Below, piece after piece: positions 23,013 to 34,400 of a stretch of 64,000 nucleotides of DNA. A program made the position numbers and the translations under genes. Location: contig NC_041002.1 in NCBI RefSeq assembly GCF_004193775.1, positions 34,817,112-34,881,111 of the forward strand, read 5' to 3'. The stretch's first letter is position 1, and each line of letters opens with the position of its first letter. The notes under the pieces are model-generated. The model was not told where the DNA came from and ran no database searches. It saw nothing but the letters and a program-made list of their open reading frames with translations. Source of the DNA: Glycine soja. Its lineage: Eukaryota > Streptophyta > Magnoliopsida > Fabales > Fabaceae.

Positions 23013-25170
23013 CCAGCTCACCTAGGCAAGCAAAATCTCTCCCCAGCAAGTCTTACAGGCTACAAATATGTCCAGCAGCGTAAAACACACATTTTCTTCC
23101 ATCTTCTCCCCCAAACCCTCACCCAACACCCCTAACCTCCTCCTCCACCACCACCGACAACCGGTGACCACCATGAGTTGTCGTTGCTTGCCATTGAACC
23201 ATCATACGAAGAAGAATAGTTTAATCGGAATAGAATCTTCAAAACTCAACTCAAGGATTTCGTAGAGAATGGAGCCTTCAATCCTCTATTCACGGTTTCT
23301 TTTAGGTAACCGTGATTTCTAAGCCTTCTCCTAGTTAGTTTGAGCCTATCTTTGCATCTATTGTGACTTGGGTATTGTTATTGGGTGTTTTTACACTTCC
23401 TTTGAAAAACCCTTGAAAATGAGATGGTGTACAAGTTGACTTTTTATAAAATAGACTTCATTTTTGTAACCTTCACTGAACCCCGATCACAATGGCGTGA
23501 TTGAAATTTCAAAATGGCATCTCTTTGATGTGGATCTCGAAACACGCCTTTAACCCCTTTTTAAATTGAATGGGTATTTAACCCCCAAAATTTGATATTA
23601 ATCTTGTCTTTGAAATCTATACTAAATTGTCTTCGATTTGGTATATAAAGCTCTATGTTTGGACGAATGGACGTGAACCTAAGAGATCTCAAAACAACGT
23701 TGTAAGAAACTAACAGAGAGATATAGATAGGTGAGGGGAGTTTGCTGTTTGTTTAAAGCTTTTGATACATAGTTGGGGTTAGGGAACCCAATTATATTTG
23801 TTTGTCCCTGTGTATGCTGGTTTTCAAGAAAAACTGTGTTTTTAACTAATGGGATGTGATATATTTGTTATTGATAAATGAAATTGTGAATGATGTTGAC
23901 GTTGTAATGATGGGATTTTTTAGGAAAAGTCTTAATTATAGAGGAGACTCTACCCATTTTATATTTGTGCTTCTATCTACTTCTTTATTAAATTTTAAAT
24001 GGGCATAAGAGTTTGTTTTGAGTACCATAGTTCTCCTCTTCAATTTAGAATTTTCCTTAAAATATCAGTCTCGTGATATTATGGATGGTTGTTGTATGAG
24101 GCTTATGTTGTTTGAAGGCTTGGGGAATGTGAATCCCAAACATGAATTTATAAGTATGTATGTGGAATGAAATTACTTGTCATGTTGATGATGATATTGA
24201 TATGAAATGATGTTGATGTTCATGATGATATTGATATGAGATGATGTTGATGTTGATGATGATACTGAGATGAGATGATGTTGATGTTGATAATGATATT
24301 GAGATAAGATGATGTTTATCTTGATGATGTCATTGTGATTATGGATGTTGTGTATGTACATGGGGGGTGCAGTGACCATATTGGATATCCCTGGAGAGGG
24401 AAATAGAGTGTTTAAAAAGGTTTAAGCATCCCTAGAGAAAGAAGGGGATGACTTAGAATCTTTAACTATCCATGGTCAGTGCATTGATGATGCTCACGTT
24501 TCATACTTCATATTGCATGGAAATAGTATAAACTTTTTCAGTAAGTACTCATAGTTTTTCATGAGGAAAAATACTTGTACCTGGGGGCATGTCACTTGGT
24601 TTAGAACTTTCTTAAAACTCAGGTTGATCACCATAGAGGGGAAGTTGCATGTGCACGACAGGGTGACCTTGATAGTTGTTGCCTAGTTTTCCTAAGTGAG
24701 AGTGTCATGTGGACATGCTTAGGCTATTTCCTGATAAATGGTACCACATTGCATTTTAGAGTTGAGTCAGGTGCAAGCATCATTCTGAGCATAATTTATT
24801 TGAATTGTGGAAAAGTTAATGACTAGTTAAGTGTATGTTGAACTGATGGATTATTGAGAATGATTATGGTTATTGTTATCGTTTTCATGCAAATCATTGT
24901 CATTGAGTGTTTGTTGATCTTTTATAATAAACTCACCCTTGCAATTTTTGTACCATGTGGTTGGTGCCTATGATGATCTCAAACTTTCATTCATGGGAGC
25001 AGATGAGTAGTAATAGGTGACTTGAAGGGAAGTCTTTTGTTGGAGCCGCCAAGACAACGTGATAACATTGAAATTTATTTTGGGAGAGAGTTATGTTTTG
25101 TTATCAACTATTCCTTAGTTGGTTCCTTGACTCTTTTTGATTGGGCATGTAAAACGATAAATCCTTACAT
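23013..25170 (+). other. Unassigned repeat-like sequence, possibly an LTR fragment
   Basis: No protein motif is seen. A C-rich stretch of short CDS-like sequence (23068-23265), a possible TATA (GTATATAAAG near 23641) and a downstream T/G-rich region resemble the layout of long chromovirus LTRs such as the Tekay LTR at 49929-53488. Only the layout matches, and no TG...CA boundaries or target duplications were found. It contains the minisatellite at 24183-24333. Confidence 0.3.
24183..24333 (+). repeat. 34-bp minisatellite, about 4.5 units
   Basis: Units are of the form TTGATGTTGATGATGATACT plus GAGATGAGATGATG. The period is 34 bp, and the sequence is built from TGATGT/TGATGA words. The open frame on the opposite strand (His/Asn/Ile repeats) is a product of the repeat. 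Confidence 0.85.
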
Positions 25171-25459
25171 TGAATTAAAATAAATGCAGATGCAGAATAA
25201 CTCAGTTTTTATACATAATTAAAATAACATCAGTAGTGCCATAGGATAAATAATATGGATACAACCCATAATTTTATGAAAGTGAGCAAAATAAACCATA
25301 CACCACTACTACAACAAAATATATGCCCTCAGAGAAAACATCTCTTAAAATACATCAAAGTTAGTAAAAGAAACATAGAACCAAAGCATACCACTATCTT
25401 GCTTGAAGTACTGAACTATCTAAGACGTGTACTCAGAAGGATCATCACTCTCCTCCTTG
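25171..25459. other. Intergenic, nothing recognised
   Basis: AT-rich sequence without motif, boundary or coding signal. Confidence 0.4.
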
Positions 25460-26310
25460 GACGTCGGCTCTAACTGCCATAGAAGTTCCCTGTACTCCTT
25501 CATCTTTCGAATGATGTGTCCTAATGGTCTCCTCAATCCTATATAACTTCAACTAGGTGTACTGGCTCCACTTTATATCTGAGAACGTTGTCCCGTCCAT
25601 CGTACTCCCCCAAAGTCAACAGGAATTTCAAATCATGACATGGCTCTCCCAGTCCAAGATACATGTGAAAGTCCACATAATAAAGGAGCTATAAGTGAGA
25701 TGTAAATCCCTATGAGATATAATGGTTTGATGTGTGGTCTATGGTAGCAGGCATTGCATCCATATTTTCTACTGGCGTGAAGTGGACTCGAGTATGATAG
25801 GTGGAACATGTAGTCTGCATTACTACGCAGGCCATACCTTCTCTCTCTATGAGCTACGCCAAGCCTGCAGCTACCTCAGTGTCCTCGACATCGTTAATAC
25901 CTAAAATTTGTTTGTTGTAGGGGTGAGTCTTCCACTCCTCAAATGCCACAAGCAAACAATCAAATAAAGAAGACATACAACCTATCTAACCACTACGTGT
26001 GGTTTTTATAAGCAACCAACACTCTTGAGATCCTAAGCACGTTACTAGCACACACTTGTCAACTATTAGGACCCAACCTTTGCCACCAATCCTCTCAGGT
26101 CTTGATGGTCTTATACATTTCGGTGGATGACAATCAGGAGCAATTGCCACATATGGATACAATGTACACCGGTCCCCAAGCTCTTAACTCAAAAAATCAT
26201 AGTCTCGGAATCTGTCAGAAGTAGCAAAGTGAGGCCTATGACTTACCCGCGCCAAATGAGTACACCAAATGCTAGGTAGTCACCACTCACTAATTCTCCG
26301 AGGTTCTTCA
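25460..26310 (-). pseudogene. Unrecognised degraded coding segment on the minus strand
   Basis: Reading the complement of 26310-26010 gives an almost uninterrupted frame with protein-like content, for example ARVSHRPHFATSDRFRDYDF and IAPDCHPPKCIRPSRPERIG. About 40 bp of non-coding bases follow. The complement of 25960-25500 then continues with FEEWKTHPYNKQILGINDVE and CHDLKFLLTLGEYDGRDNVL, broken by a handful of stops. Composition and stop spacing suggest decayed coding sequence, possibly with a short intron. No known domain was recognised. It could be part of a host gene fragment or of an unfamiliar transposon protein. Confidence 0.35.
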
Positions 26311-26790
26311 AACCTCTTTGACTACTATACTCCAGTGCATCTCTGTTCATCATCCACTTTCTCAATGTAACCTCACCTTCTCACAGAAGAAATAGAACAA
26401 TCGGTTCCTTACTTTTTATCCAATACTATGACTTTCACCACTGCATTGCGTGCATAGCCCTCATGCCATGTACATCAACAAATCCATACATTCAAACAAA
26501 CAAGAAAGAGAGATGAGGCTTAGACCTATGTACTAATCTTAGGGAGCCAATAGTTTCCTTAAGTGATAGAAACCACTTGTCACACAAACAATCAGATAGC
26601 ATAACAGTTGTAAATTCTGCCATCTAACAATCATAACAAATAATTTTTTCAAGGTCAGACACCCCCGTACCCAAACCACAATGCATACAGATAAAATGAC
26701 AATATACAGATATATAGTTGAATATAAATTCACATGCCACACAAAAGTTTGTTGGAGTTCACACTCTATCAATCTTATCATTCAACAATG

Positions 26791-26792
<2 letters not shown>

Positions 26793-26847
<55 letters not shown>
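26793..26847. repeat. (TA)n microsatellite, about 27 units
   Basis: An uninterrupted AT/TA dinucleotide run. Confidence 0.95.
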
Positions 26848-26849
<2 letters not shown>

Positions 26850-26946
26850 ATAATTCTATCAGTAGAAAATCACCATAATTCCAGAACATAAATCATTCAT
26901 CAATTTTGCAGTTTATCTCAACAATACTATAACAATTAAATCTATT

Positions 26947-26960
26947 AGAGATAGGGGGAG
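26947..26960 (+). other. Possible polypurine tract before LTR A
   Basis: AGAGATAGGGGGAG resembles copia PPTs. If it is real, LTR A starts just after it and another copy of the family lay to the left. Confidence 0.35.
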
Positions 26961-26962
26961 CA

Positions 26963-27526
26963 ACATGGTACAACCTAAGGCTAAAGCTTGAAGCTCAAGG
27001 AAAAGCTTGAAGAAGTTTTGGCTTTTACATGCCCAACTCCTTTGAGTGGCATTTGTATTGGTTGTTATCATGGTTAGTATGAAGAAAAGTTTCTAAGTTA
27101 GAAAAATTTCTTCAAAGGCAAAAACTCTATGTTTTAATCAATTACATAGTTGTCGTAATCGATTACAACAAGTTGTCTGAAGCTTGAAGAGTTAAGTCTC
27201 ATATCGATTCAATCGATCACAGTAGTATTTTAATTTATTACACTATTGTTTGAGACAATGCCTGAGTTTTATAGGAGTCTCCACTTTAATCAATTACCAA
27301 GTGGATTAATCGATCACTTCTCTCTCGTTCAAGTGTTCAGAGGTGAACAAGAAAACTTTAATCGATTACTTAGGTCATTTAATCGATTACATTATTCTTG
27401 AGTTGTTTTCAAGATGTTGTATGCAAACTTTAATCGATTACTTAGATAATCTAATTGATTATTTTGCTAAAATAATCGATTACCTTATAGATTTAATCGA
27501 TTACATACGGTTATAATTGTTTTCTC
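26963..27526 (+). repeat. LTR A, left part (U3), split by the SIRE insertion
   Basis: This is the upstream part of a copia LTR that resumes at 36846 and ends at 37748 before a primer site. It holds the dyad pairs at 27135-27503. The exact TG start was not identified (somewhere in 26961-27060). It ends in TTCTC (27522-27526), the left target-site copy of the SIRE element. Confidence 0.6.
27135..27503 (+). promoter_or_regulatory. Six GTAATCGATTAC dyad pairs in U3 of LTR A
   Basis: Centres are at 27139/27160, 27214/27235, 27291/27311, 27363/27384, 27435/27456 and 27477/27498. Spacings are 21, 21, 20, 21, 21 and 21 bp. The last four dyads form an unbroken ladder of 21-bp steps. Before the SIRE insertion the array ended about 30 bp upstream of the LTR TATA box. 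Several dyads have CA or TG in place of the central CG. Confidence 0.75.
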
Positions 27527-27873
27527 TGAAATTCTGATACCAGGGGACAGATGTCGTACAGGATGTCACGACATCACGCTTCAGAACATGCAGATTATAT
27601 GTGTCCGTATGAACAGATTAAACAAGTAAATAACACAAGAGAATTGTTTACCCAGTTCGGTGCTACCTCACCTACATCTGGGGGCTACCAAGCCAGGGAG
27701 GAAATCCACTCTCAATAGTGTTAGTTCAAGGTCTAACAGCCCCTGTTTACAACCTTCTCACCTAACCACTACCCGTGCGATCTCTACCTAAGAGCCACTC
27801 TTAGATATGAGAACCTCCGCTCACTCCCTCTCACTCACACTCCCGTGTTTACAATTAAGTCAAAGACACACCA

Positions 27874-27953
27874 GAGATCAACTCTGAACAAAAGAGATCA
27901 ACTCTACACACTAGAGATCAACTCTAGACACAAGAGATCAACTCTACACACAT
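27874..27953. repeat. Four 20-bp units in the SIRE LTR
   Basis: Each unit begins GAGATCAACTCT, at 27874, 27894, 27914 and 27934, and is followed by a variable 8-mer. The same array lies in the right LTR at +8065. Confidence 0.9.
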
Positions 27954-28340
27954 AGGTCCAACACTTGATGTTAGGGTACCATCAAGGTGGCTCACAAAAG
28001 ACTCAAGTCCCAAAAACTCACAAACTAACTCTTCAATCCCGGACTTGGTACAGAACTCATGCAGCCTCCATGATTATATAGCCGTGTACGATTCTGGGCT
28101 GCAACGGCTTGATGCTGGATGAGATCTATCTTCTTCTGAAAAAATCTGCAGTTAAAGAACTAAAAGATAACTTTTGATCTTTTAGTTTGAATCTTTAATC
28201 TTTAATCTTTAATCCCTGAACGAACTCTTCTACTTTGAAATTCGAACTTTAATGATCTTTTAATTCGTTCCTAAAGATAGATCTTCTTATCTCTTGCTAA
28301 CTGCACAATAATCTGTTAAAGATATAACAGATTTATGTGT

Positions 28341-28640
28341 CCAGTATTATCGGGCCGGATGTCAGGACATCGTGTCCGACATCGTGGATCCTGCAGCTTC
28401 ACTTCTGCACTTGACTTTTATCTTGCATTGTACAGCAACTCCAGTATTCTCGGGCAGGATGTCAGGACATTGTATCCGACATCGTGGATCCTGCAACTTC
28501 ACTTATGCACTTGACTTTTATCTTGCATTGTACAGCAACTCCAGTATTCTCGGGCAGGATGTCAGGACATTGTATCCGACATCGTGAATCCTGCAACTTC
28601 AATTCTTCATTTGACATTTTATCTTGTCTTGTGCATTGTG
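28341..28640. repeat. Exact 100-bp tandem repeat in the SIRE LTR, about 2.9 units
   Basis: Units carry the hexamer module at 28358, 28458 and 28558, exactly 100 bp apart. The module is followed by GTGGATCCTGCA(A/G)CTTCACT and a TTGCATTGTACAGCAACT phrase. The third unit is diverged after about 28600. The LTR open frames seen here (28372-28666) are repeat translations. The right LTR has the same array. Confidence 0.9.
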
Positions 28641-28775
28641 CAGCCCGATCTTATTCCTTGACATAACGTTGGACATCATGTGCAGCAACTCCAGCTTTCC
28701 TTCATTGTCTAAGTGCTTATGTTTTAACAAAATCTTAGCCAATCTTTTAAAGCTCAGTAGAGCTAAACACTAACA

Positions 28776-29413
28776 ATCTCCCCCTTTGGCAAATTTTGTC
28801 TAAAACATACTTAGACACTTCCTGAGCAGGTACGAGCAGTTATGCAAGTGGGATCAGCAACTTCCATTATCAGAGTAATCAAGCACAGCGGAAATTCTTC
28901 AAGTTGCTAATCTACAAGTCTTCTCCAGGATGTCAGGACATCTCTCGTGACATCAGCTTTCTGCTTCTGCTCCCCCTGTCTCCATGCTTACTGCATCATC
29001 TTCTATCAGCTACTAGTCTTTTCCAGGATGTCAAGACATCTCATGTGACATCCGCTATCTGCTCCCCCTGTCTTCATGCTCCTTCTGCAGCATCTTCTAG
29101 TAGCTTACATCAATCATCAGTCATCATCAGCAGCAGCAGTCTCCCCCTCAACGTCATACAGCTCCCCCTCAAAATCATGAATCATGCATACATCGTTTCC
29201 TACTGCCATACATCATACATAGTATCCTACTACTCAATATCATGCATAATAGCAAGCATAATACTATTACTCCCCCTTTTTAGACATAAATTTGGCAAAA
29301 GTAGGATGCATGAAATTAATGTGCAAATATAACAGACCAGTAACAATGAATTGTTCAAAGGGACATGCCCTTATATCTAGTAACAGTGAGAAACAAAATT
29401 AAAGGTCTGATGA
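28776..29413 (-). other. SIRE polypurine tract and 3' UTR with repeated PPT-like tracts
   Basis: The PPT proper is the complement of 28776-28790 (GCCAAAGGGGGAGAT). The 3' UTR contains at least five more AGGGGGAG-type tracts: complements of about 28971-28979, 29060-29068, 29143-29149, 29162-29170 and 29271-29279. It also has two hexamer modules (28929-28954 and 29027-29052). No protein coding is seen. Confidence 0.8.
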
Positions 29414-31333
29414 TCATGGGGTGGCTTCAGAATCATCATCTGATTCTGTCTCTTCTGCTGCATCTTCCTCTTCCTCAGCAGCTTCTTCTTCTTCTTCAGC
29501 TGCTTCTCCTTCTTCCTCAGCTGCTTCTTCATCATCAATGCCACTCTCTGAGAGCCTTTTGATCAGCAGTTCTAGCTCCATCTTCTTCTCTGTGGTGGCT
29601 TTGATGGTTGCTTCCAGCACCTTGCATGTGTCCTTGAGTTCAGCAATCAGAGCATCCTTGGACACAGCACCTGAAGCAGCAGCTTTCCCTGATGTCGAGA
29701 CAGATGTCGAGACAATGTCTGGGACATGTGTCCCCTCAAACAGTTTGTAATGCAGGGATAGAGGAAATTCTCTCTTCATCACAGAGTCAGTGTAGTTTAA
29801 CATATTGGGATGCTGACTCAACATAATGCCACACAATACAGTAGGGAAGGCAATGGGTAATTTGACAGCAAAAGATTCTGAATGCTTAACAGTTTGATCA
29901 AATATATAGTTTCCAAAATTAAATTTGGACTTGGTTCCAACAGCATACAGAAATTTACCCAAACCTGTGGCAACAGTGGAAGTATGATTGGTGGGAACCC
30001 AGTTTGCAGCTCCAATCCTGTGCAGAATTGCATACTTCACACTTAGCTTCCCTGCTGAAAGCTTCCCTTTCTTTGGCCAATGCTGGACTCGTTTGGCAGT
30101 GATTTCCTTGGCAATTTGATGCTCAGAAACATCAATATCTATCACTCCATCAGTAGGTCTGCCCAGATATTTGTTAATCACAGCAGGGGAGAATCTAACA
30201 CACTTTCCTCTGACAAACACTCTTTGATAATCATCACTTTTTCTGTTTGATATGTCAGAGGGAATGTTGACAATGAATTCCCTGACTAAGCCTTCATAGC
30301 AATCTCCCAACTTGCTGACAGTCTTCAGCAGTCCAGCAGCCTTGATGAGGTCCATGATCTCCTTGCAATCCATGGCAGCTCTTCCCAGTTCTCTTTCCAA
30401 GGCAAGTCTACGTTGATACACATATTTCCACTTTTCAACATTGCCAATGGAGTGGAAAGAGATGTTGTCCAATGGTGCATCAGGAACATTTCCAGGCACC
30501 TTTCTCCCTGAAGTCTTGGCCCTCTTAGATGTCGAGACATCTAGTTCGACATCATCATCAGTATCGGATGAGGAAATTTCTTTCCTTTTCTTGGAGGGGA
30601 TAGCAACCTTGCTTCTTCTGGATGTGGCAGGAGTGATTGGAGCACTCTTCTTCTGGGCCATAGTCTTGATTCTTCCAGACCTCTTAATGGGAGTTTTTCC
30701 CTTTCGGCTTTGTAACCTTTCTGCAATGCCAGGTGCCAACCTGTTGGCAATGGGTTCTTCATCAGATTCGACTTCTTCCAAGTCAATGAGGTTACCTGGA
30801 GCAGGTTCTGGTGCCCTTGGTGCAGGGGTCTCCTCTGAGGCTTGATCCTCTTCTTCTGTTGATTCCTCTTCACTGGGTGAAGGGAGGGCTTCAGCATTTG
30901 GAGCGGAGGATGTTGGAACATCTTTATTGACATCAGGCACAGAAACATCTGGGGTGGAAGATGTTGGAACATCTTTCTCAGCATCAGGCACAGAAGCATC
31001 CTTCAGAATGCTACTCACAATACCGCGGATTTTCTTGTCCATCTCCGTGTCTACTTCCCTAGGACTTGTTGCAGGGCTAGGGTTTTCAGCAATCTTCACC
31101 CCCTGTTGTCTTCTGGGAATCAGTTTCTCAGGGACTGAAGCTTGACCAGGAATTATTTGTATGGGTTGAATGTTGAATTCCGGTTGTTCCTGGTGCGGAG
31201 ATGATGGTACAGCGGGTGAACCAGAAGCGGAAGTTTCTTTTGGTGAGGTAGCCATGGAAAAGCAGAGCGTTTGGAATGATTTCATAAATCTCAGAAGGCT
31301 ATTGGGAAATGCTGGTAAAAACACGAATGCCAA
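29414..31333 (-). CDS. Envelope-like (third) ORF of the SIRE1-like element
   Basis: This 639-codon ORF starts 123 bp after the gag-pol stop, the place where SIRE1 elements carry their envelope-like gene. Three starts are possible: residue 1 (followed by hydrophobic AFVFLPAFPNSLLRF, a possible short signal or membrane segment), residue 17 and residue 27 (MATSPKETS). Residues ~30-290 are low-complexity: Pro/Ser/Thr/Glu-rich, with two VPD...DVPTSS repeats and basic patches (KKRKE). Residues ~290-530 form a folded-looking block, including YQRVFVRGKCVRFSPAVINK, YLGRPTDGVIDIDVSEHQIA and ANWVPTNHTSTVATGLGKFL. This resembles the 'putative plant transposon protein' domain. A coiled-coil-like segment (DTCKVLEATIKATTEKKMEL) and a Glu-rich tail (EEAAEEEE repeats) end it. 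No classic fusion peptide or C-terminal membrane anchor is evident. Expression is probably by readthrough or a spliced RNA; not shown here. Confidence 0.85.
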   Translation of the reverse strand: MAFVFLPAFPNSLLRFMKSFQTLCFSMATSPKETSASGSPAVPSSPHQEQPEFNIQPIQIIPGQASVPEKLIPRRQQGVKIAENPSPATSPREVDTEMDKKIRGIVSSILKDASVPDAEKDVPTSSTPDVSVPDVNKDVPTSSAPNAEALPSPSEEESTEEEDQASEETPAPRAPEPAPGNLIDLEEVESDEEPIANRLAPGIAERLQSRKGKTPIKRSGRIKTMAQKKSAPITPATSRRSKVAIPSKKRKEISSSDTDDDVELDVSTSKRAKTSGRKVPGNVPDAPLDNISFHSIGNVEKWKYVYQRRLALERELGRAAMDCKEIMDLIKAAGLLKTVSKLGDCYEGLVREFIVNIPSDISNRKSDDYQRVFVRGKCVRFSPAVINKYLGRPTDGVIDIDVSEHQIAKEITAKRVQHWPKKGKLSAGKLSVKYAILHRIGAANWVPTNHTSTVATGLGKFLYAVGTKSKFNFGNYIFDQTVKHSESFAVKLPIAFPTVLCGIMLSQHPNMLNYTDSVMKREFPLSLHYKLFEGTHVPDIVSTSVSTSGKAAASGAVSKDALIAELKDTCKVLEATIKATTEKKMELELLIKRLSESGIDDEEAAEEEGEAAEEEEEAAEEEEDAAEETESDDDSEATP

Positions 31334-31456
31334 GCAGATATAAATTTGAATGAAGAATGTAGAGGGGCGTGTGAAGCAACGGTCGAATTTGCTTTGTGGT
31401 GAACGTGCTATTAATGTTAAATGATTCGTTTGGGCACGTTCAGATTGCAGTAGCTG

Positions 31457-34400
31457 CTATAATTCCTCTAGCAGACAAATGCCCAGCTTGCCCCTCAGTT
31501 TTTCAAACTGATTTGCATCCAAAGCCTTTGTGAAAATATCTGCTCTTTGTTCCTCAGTGTCAACATGCTTCAGTGTGATCACTTTATCATCAACAAGATC
31601 TCTGATATAGTGATGTCTAATGTCAATGTGCTTGGTTCTGCTGTGTTGAACAGGATTTTTAGAAATATTAATAGCACTCATGTTGTCACAGTACAATGTC
31701 ATGACATCTTGTTCGACATTATACTCCTTCAGCATCTGCTTCATCCAAACTAGCTGTGAACAGCTGCTTCCTGCTGCAATATACTCGGCTTCTGCTGTAG
31801 ATAGGGACACACAGTTCTGCTTCTTGCTGAACCATGAAATAAGGTTGTTGCCCAGATAGAAGCATCCACCAGAAGTGCTTTTTCTGTCATCTGCACTTCC
31901 AGCCCAATCAGCATCACAATACCCAACCAGCATTGAATCTGAACACTGACAGTACATAATCCCATAGTCACTGGTGCCATTTACATATTTCAGAATTCTC
32001 TTTACTTGAGTCAAGTGACTTATCTTAGGATTGGCTTGATATCTTGCACAAACACCTACTGCATAGGTGATGTCGGGTCTGCTAGCCGTTAAATATAATA
32101 AGCTCCCAATCATGCTTCTGTACAAACTTTGATCAACACTGGTGCCTGCTTCATCCTTTGACAGCTTCAAGTGAGTAGGTGCAGGTGTCCTTTTATGACC
32201 GGCATTCTCCATCCCAAACTTCTTGACAATGTTCTTTGTATACTTGCTCTGTGAGAGGAATATGGAGTCTTCCATCTGCTTCACTTGAAGTCCCAGAAAA
32301 TAAGTCAGCTCTCCAACAAGACTCATCTCAAATTCAGATTGCATCTGTTGAACAAAATGTCGAAGCATCTCATTCGACATCTCTCCAAACACAATGTCAT
32401 CAACATATATCTGTGCAATCATCAAGTTTTCAGCATCTTGCTTGACAAAGAGAGTCTTGTCAATTCCTCCCTTCCTATACCCTTGCTGAGTAAGGAATTC
32501 TGTTAGCCTTTTATACCAAGCTCTTGAAGCTTGCTTCAATCCATAGAGAGCCTTCTTGAGCCTGTATACATGATCTGGATGAGTTGGATCTGCAAATCCC
32601 TTTGGCTGCTCCACATAGACTTCTTCATGCATAGCATTGATCCAGAACTCATCAGTCAGTGCCTCTTTCACATTCTTGGGCTCAATTCTGGAGACAAAGC
32701 ATGAGTTGGAGACAATTTCAATCTCCCTTGATCTTGTAGTGACTCCTCTGTTTGGATCCCCTATAATCAGCTCCTTGGGGTGCATCTTCTGGATTCTAAT
32801 GGAGGGTCTCTTGTCAGGTTGGTTGATGTTTGAATCATCTGTAGCAGGATCAGAGTTTTCTGCATTTTCTCCACTTTTAGCTGCATCTGCTACATTGTCT
32901 CCCGATGTTCTGACATCTTCTTCGACATCCTTCTTTCTTGCTGGAGACAGATCATCAACAACCACATTGATGGATTCCATCACTGTTCTGGTTCTGGAAT
33001 TGAATACTCTATATGCTCTGCTGTTTGTAGAGTATCCCAGGAATATTCCTGCATCACTCTTGGGATCCATCTTTCTCCTTTGCTCTCTATCTGCCAAAAT
33101 GTAACATGGACTTCCAAAGATGTGGAAGTGCTTGACAGTTGCAAAGGTGTCTGATTTCTCTCTGATAAAGTTGACCCAGGTAAATCTGGAGAAATCATCC
33201 ACACCCACATAGGCATACCTCTTTCCTCCAAGGCTTTCAACTTGCATAGGCCCCATCAAGTCCATGTGAAGTAGTTCCAGCACCCTGGAGGTGGTCTGAT
33301 GTTGAAGCTTCTGGTGGGACATCTTGACTTGCTTTCCAATCTGACATTCACCACAAATTCTGCCTTCTTCTATTTTCAGATTGGGAATGCCTCTAACAGC
33401 ACTTTTGTCAAGGATTTTCTTCATGCCTCTTAAGTGCAGATGTCCAAACCTTTGATGCCATATTCTGACTTCATCTTCTTTGGAGGATAGACATGTGGAG
33501 GAGTAGCTGGTTTCTTGGGGTGTCCATAGGTAACAATTGTCCTTTGATCTGCTGCCCTTCATTAGAACTTCACTCTTCTCATCTGTCACCAAGCATTCTG
33601 ACTTTGTGAAGTTTACATTGAATCCTTCATCACACAGCTGACTGATGCTAATCAAGTTTGCAGTCAGTCCCTTCACCAGCAGTACTTTGTTCAGACTAGG
33701 AAGTCCATTATGAACTAGCTTTCCCATTCCAATGATCTTTCCTTTAGAGCCATCTCCAAATGTCACATAACTAGTGGAGCAGGGCTCAATGTTCAGCAGG
33801 AATTCTTTGACTCCTGTCATGTGTCTGGAACAGCCGCTATCTAGGTACCAATCTTCCTTAGCTGATGCTCTAAGTGAAGTATGAACAACAAGACTGACAG
33901 CCTTGTGTTTTGGAACCCACATCATCTTCTTTCTGCTGTTGCTGCTTTGAGTTCCATGATGTGGATGGCCATGTAGATGATAGCAAAAGGGCTTTATGTG
34001 ACCATACTTGCCACAGTAGTGACACCTCCACTTCTTTCTTTTGCTCTTTTTCTGCTGCATTCCATGATGTCGAGACCGATGTTGTGACATCGTGGCTCCA
34101 GTCCTGTTTTTGGCAGGAACAAATTCTGTCATGGTTGTTCTGCCAGCAGACTTAGGATTAAATCCAAGTCCTCTCTGGTTTCCAGCATTCTTTCCAAGCA
34201 GCAGCACCTCATCAAGTGTATCTGAGCCTTTGTTCAGCATCTTTATTGATTTTGTCATGTTTTCCAGCTTAGAGTTCAGAAAACCGACTTCACCTTTAAG
34301 CTCAGAGATCTCCTCTTTATGTGCCTCCTTCTCAGCTTCCAGATCTGCAATGATCTTCTTCAGTTGTGCTTCCTGCTGAAGAATCTTCTCACTTTTGAAG

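Larger units (their letters stand above)
27527..28775 (-). repeat. SIRE 3' LTR (left copy, minus orientation)
   Basis: On the minus strand it starts TGTTAGTGTTTAGCTCTAC at 28775 and ends TCAGAATTTCA at 27527. It contains a 4 x 20-bp repeat and a 100-bp tandem repeat (listed separately), and a copy of the three-hexamer module at 27550-27575. Confidence 0.93.

Noticed and set aside
23068..23265. Small protein with Pro/His-rich N-terminus
   Set aside because: Resembles a C/T-rich LTR leader; no homology or conservation evidence.
24183..24333. His/Asn/Ile-repeat protein on the minus strand
   Set aside because: Product of a 34-bp minisatellite.
26539..26781. Hydrophobic 80-residue minus-strand frame as a membrane protein
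   Set aside because: AT-rich random frame next to a (TA)n run; no supporting context.
28372..28666. Two repetitive open frames in the SIRE LTR
   Set aside because: They are translations of the 100-bp tandem repeat and are present in both LTRs.
29421..29750. Ser/Ala-rich plus-strand frame
   Set aside because: Shadow of the Glu-rich tail of the env-like ORF on the other strand.
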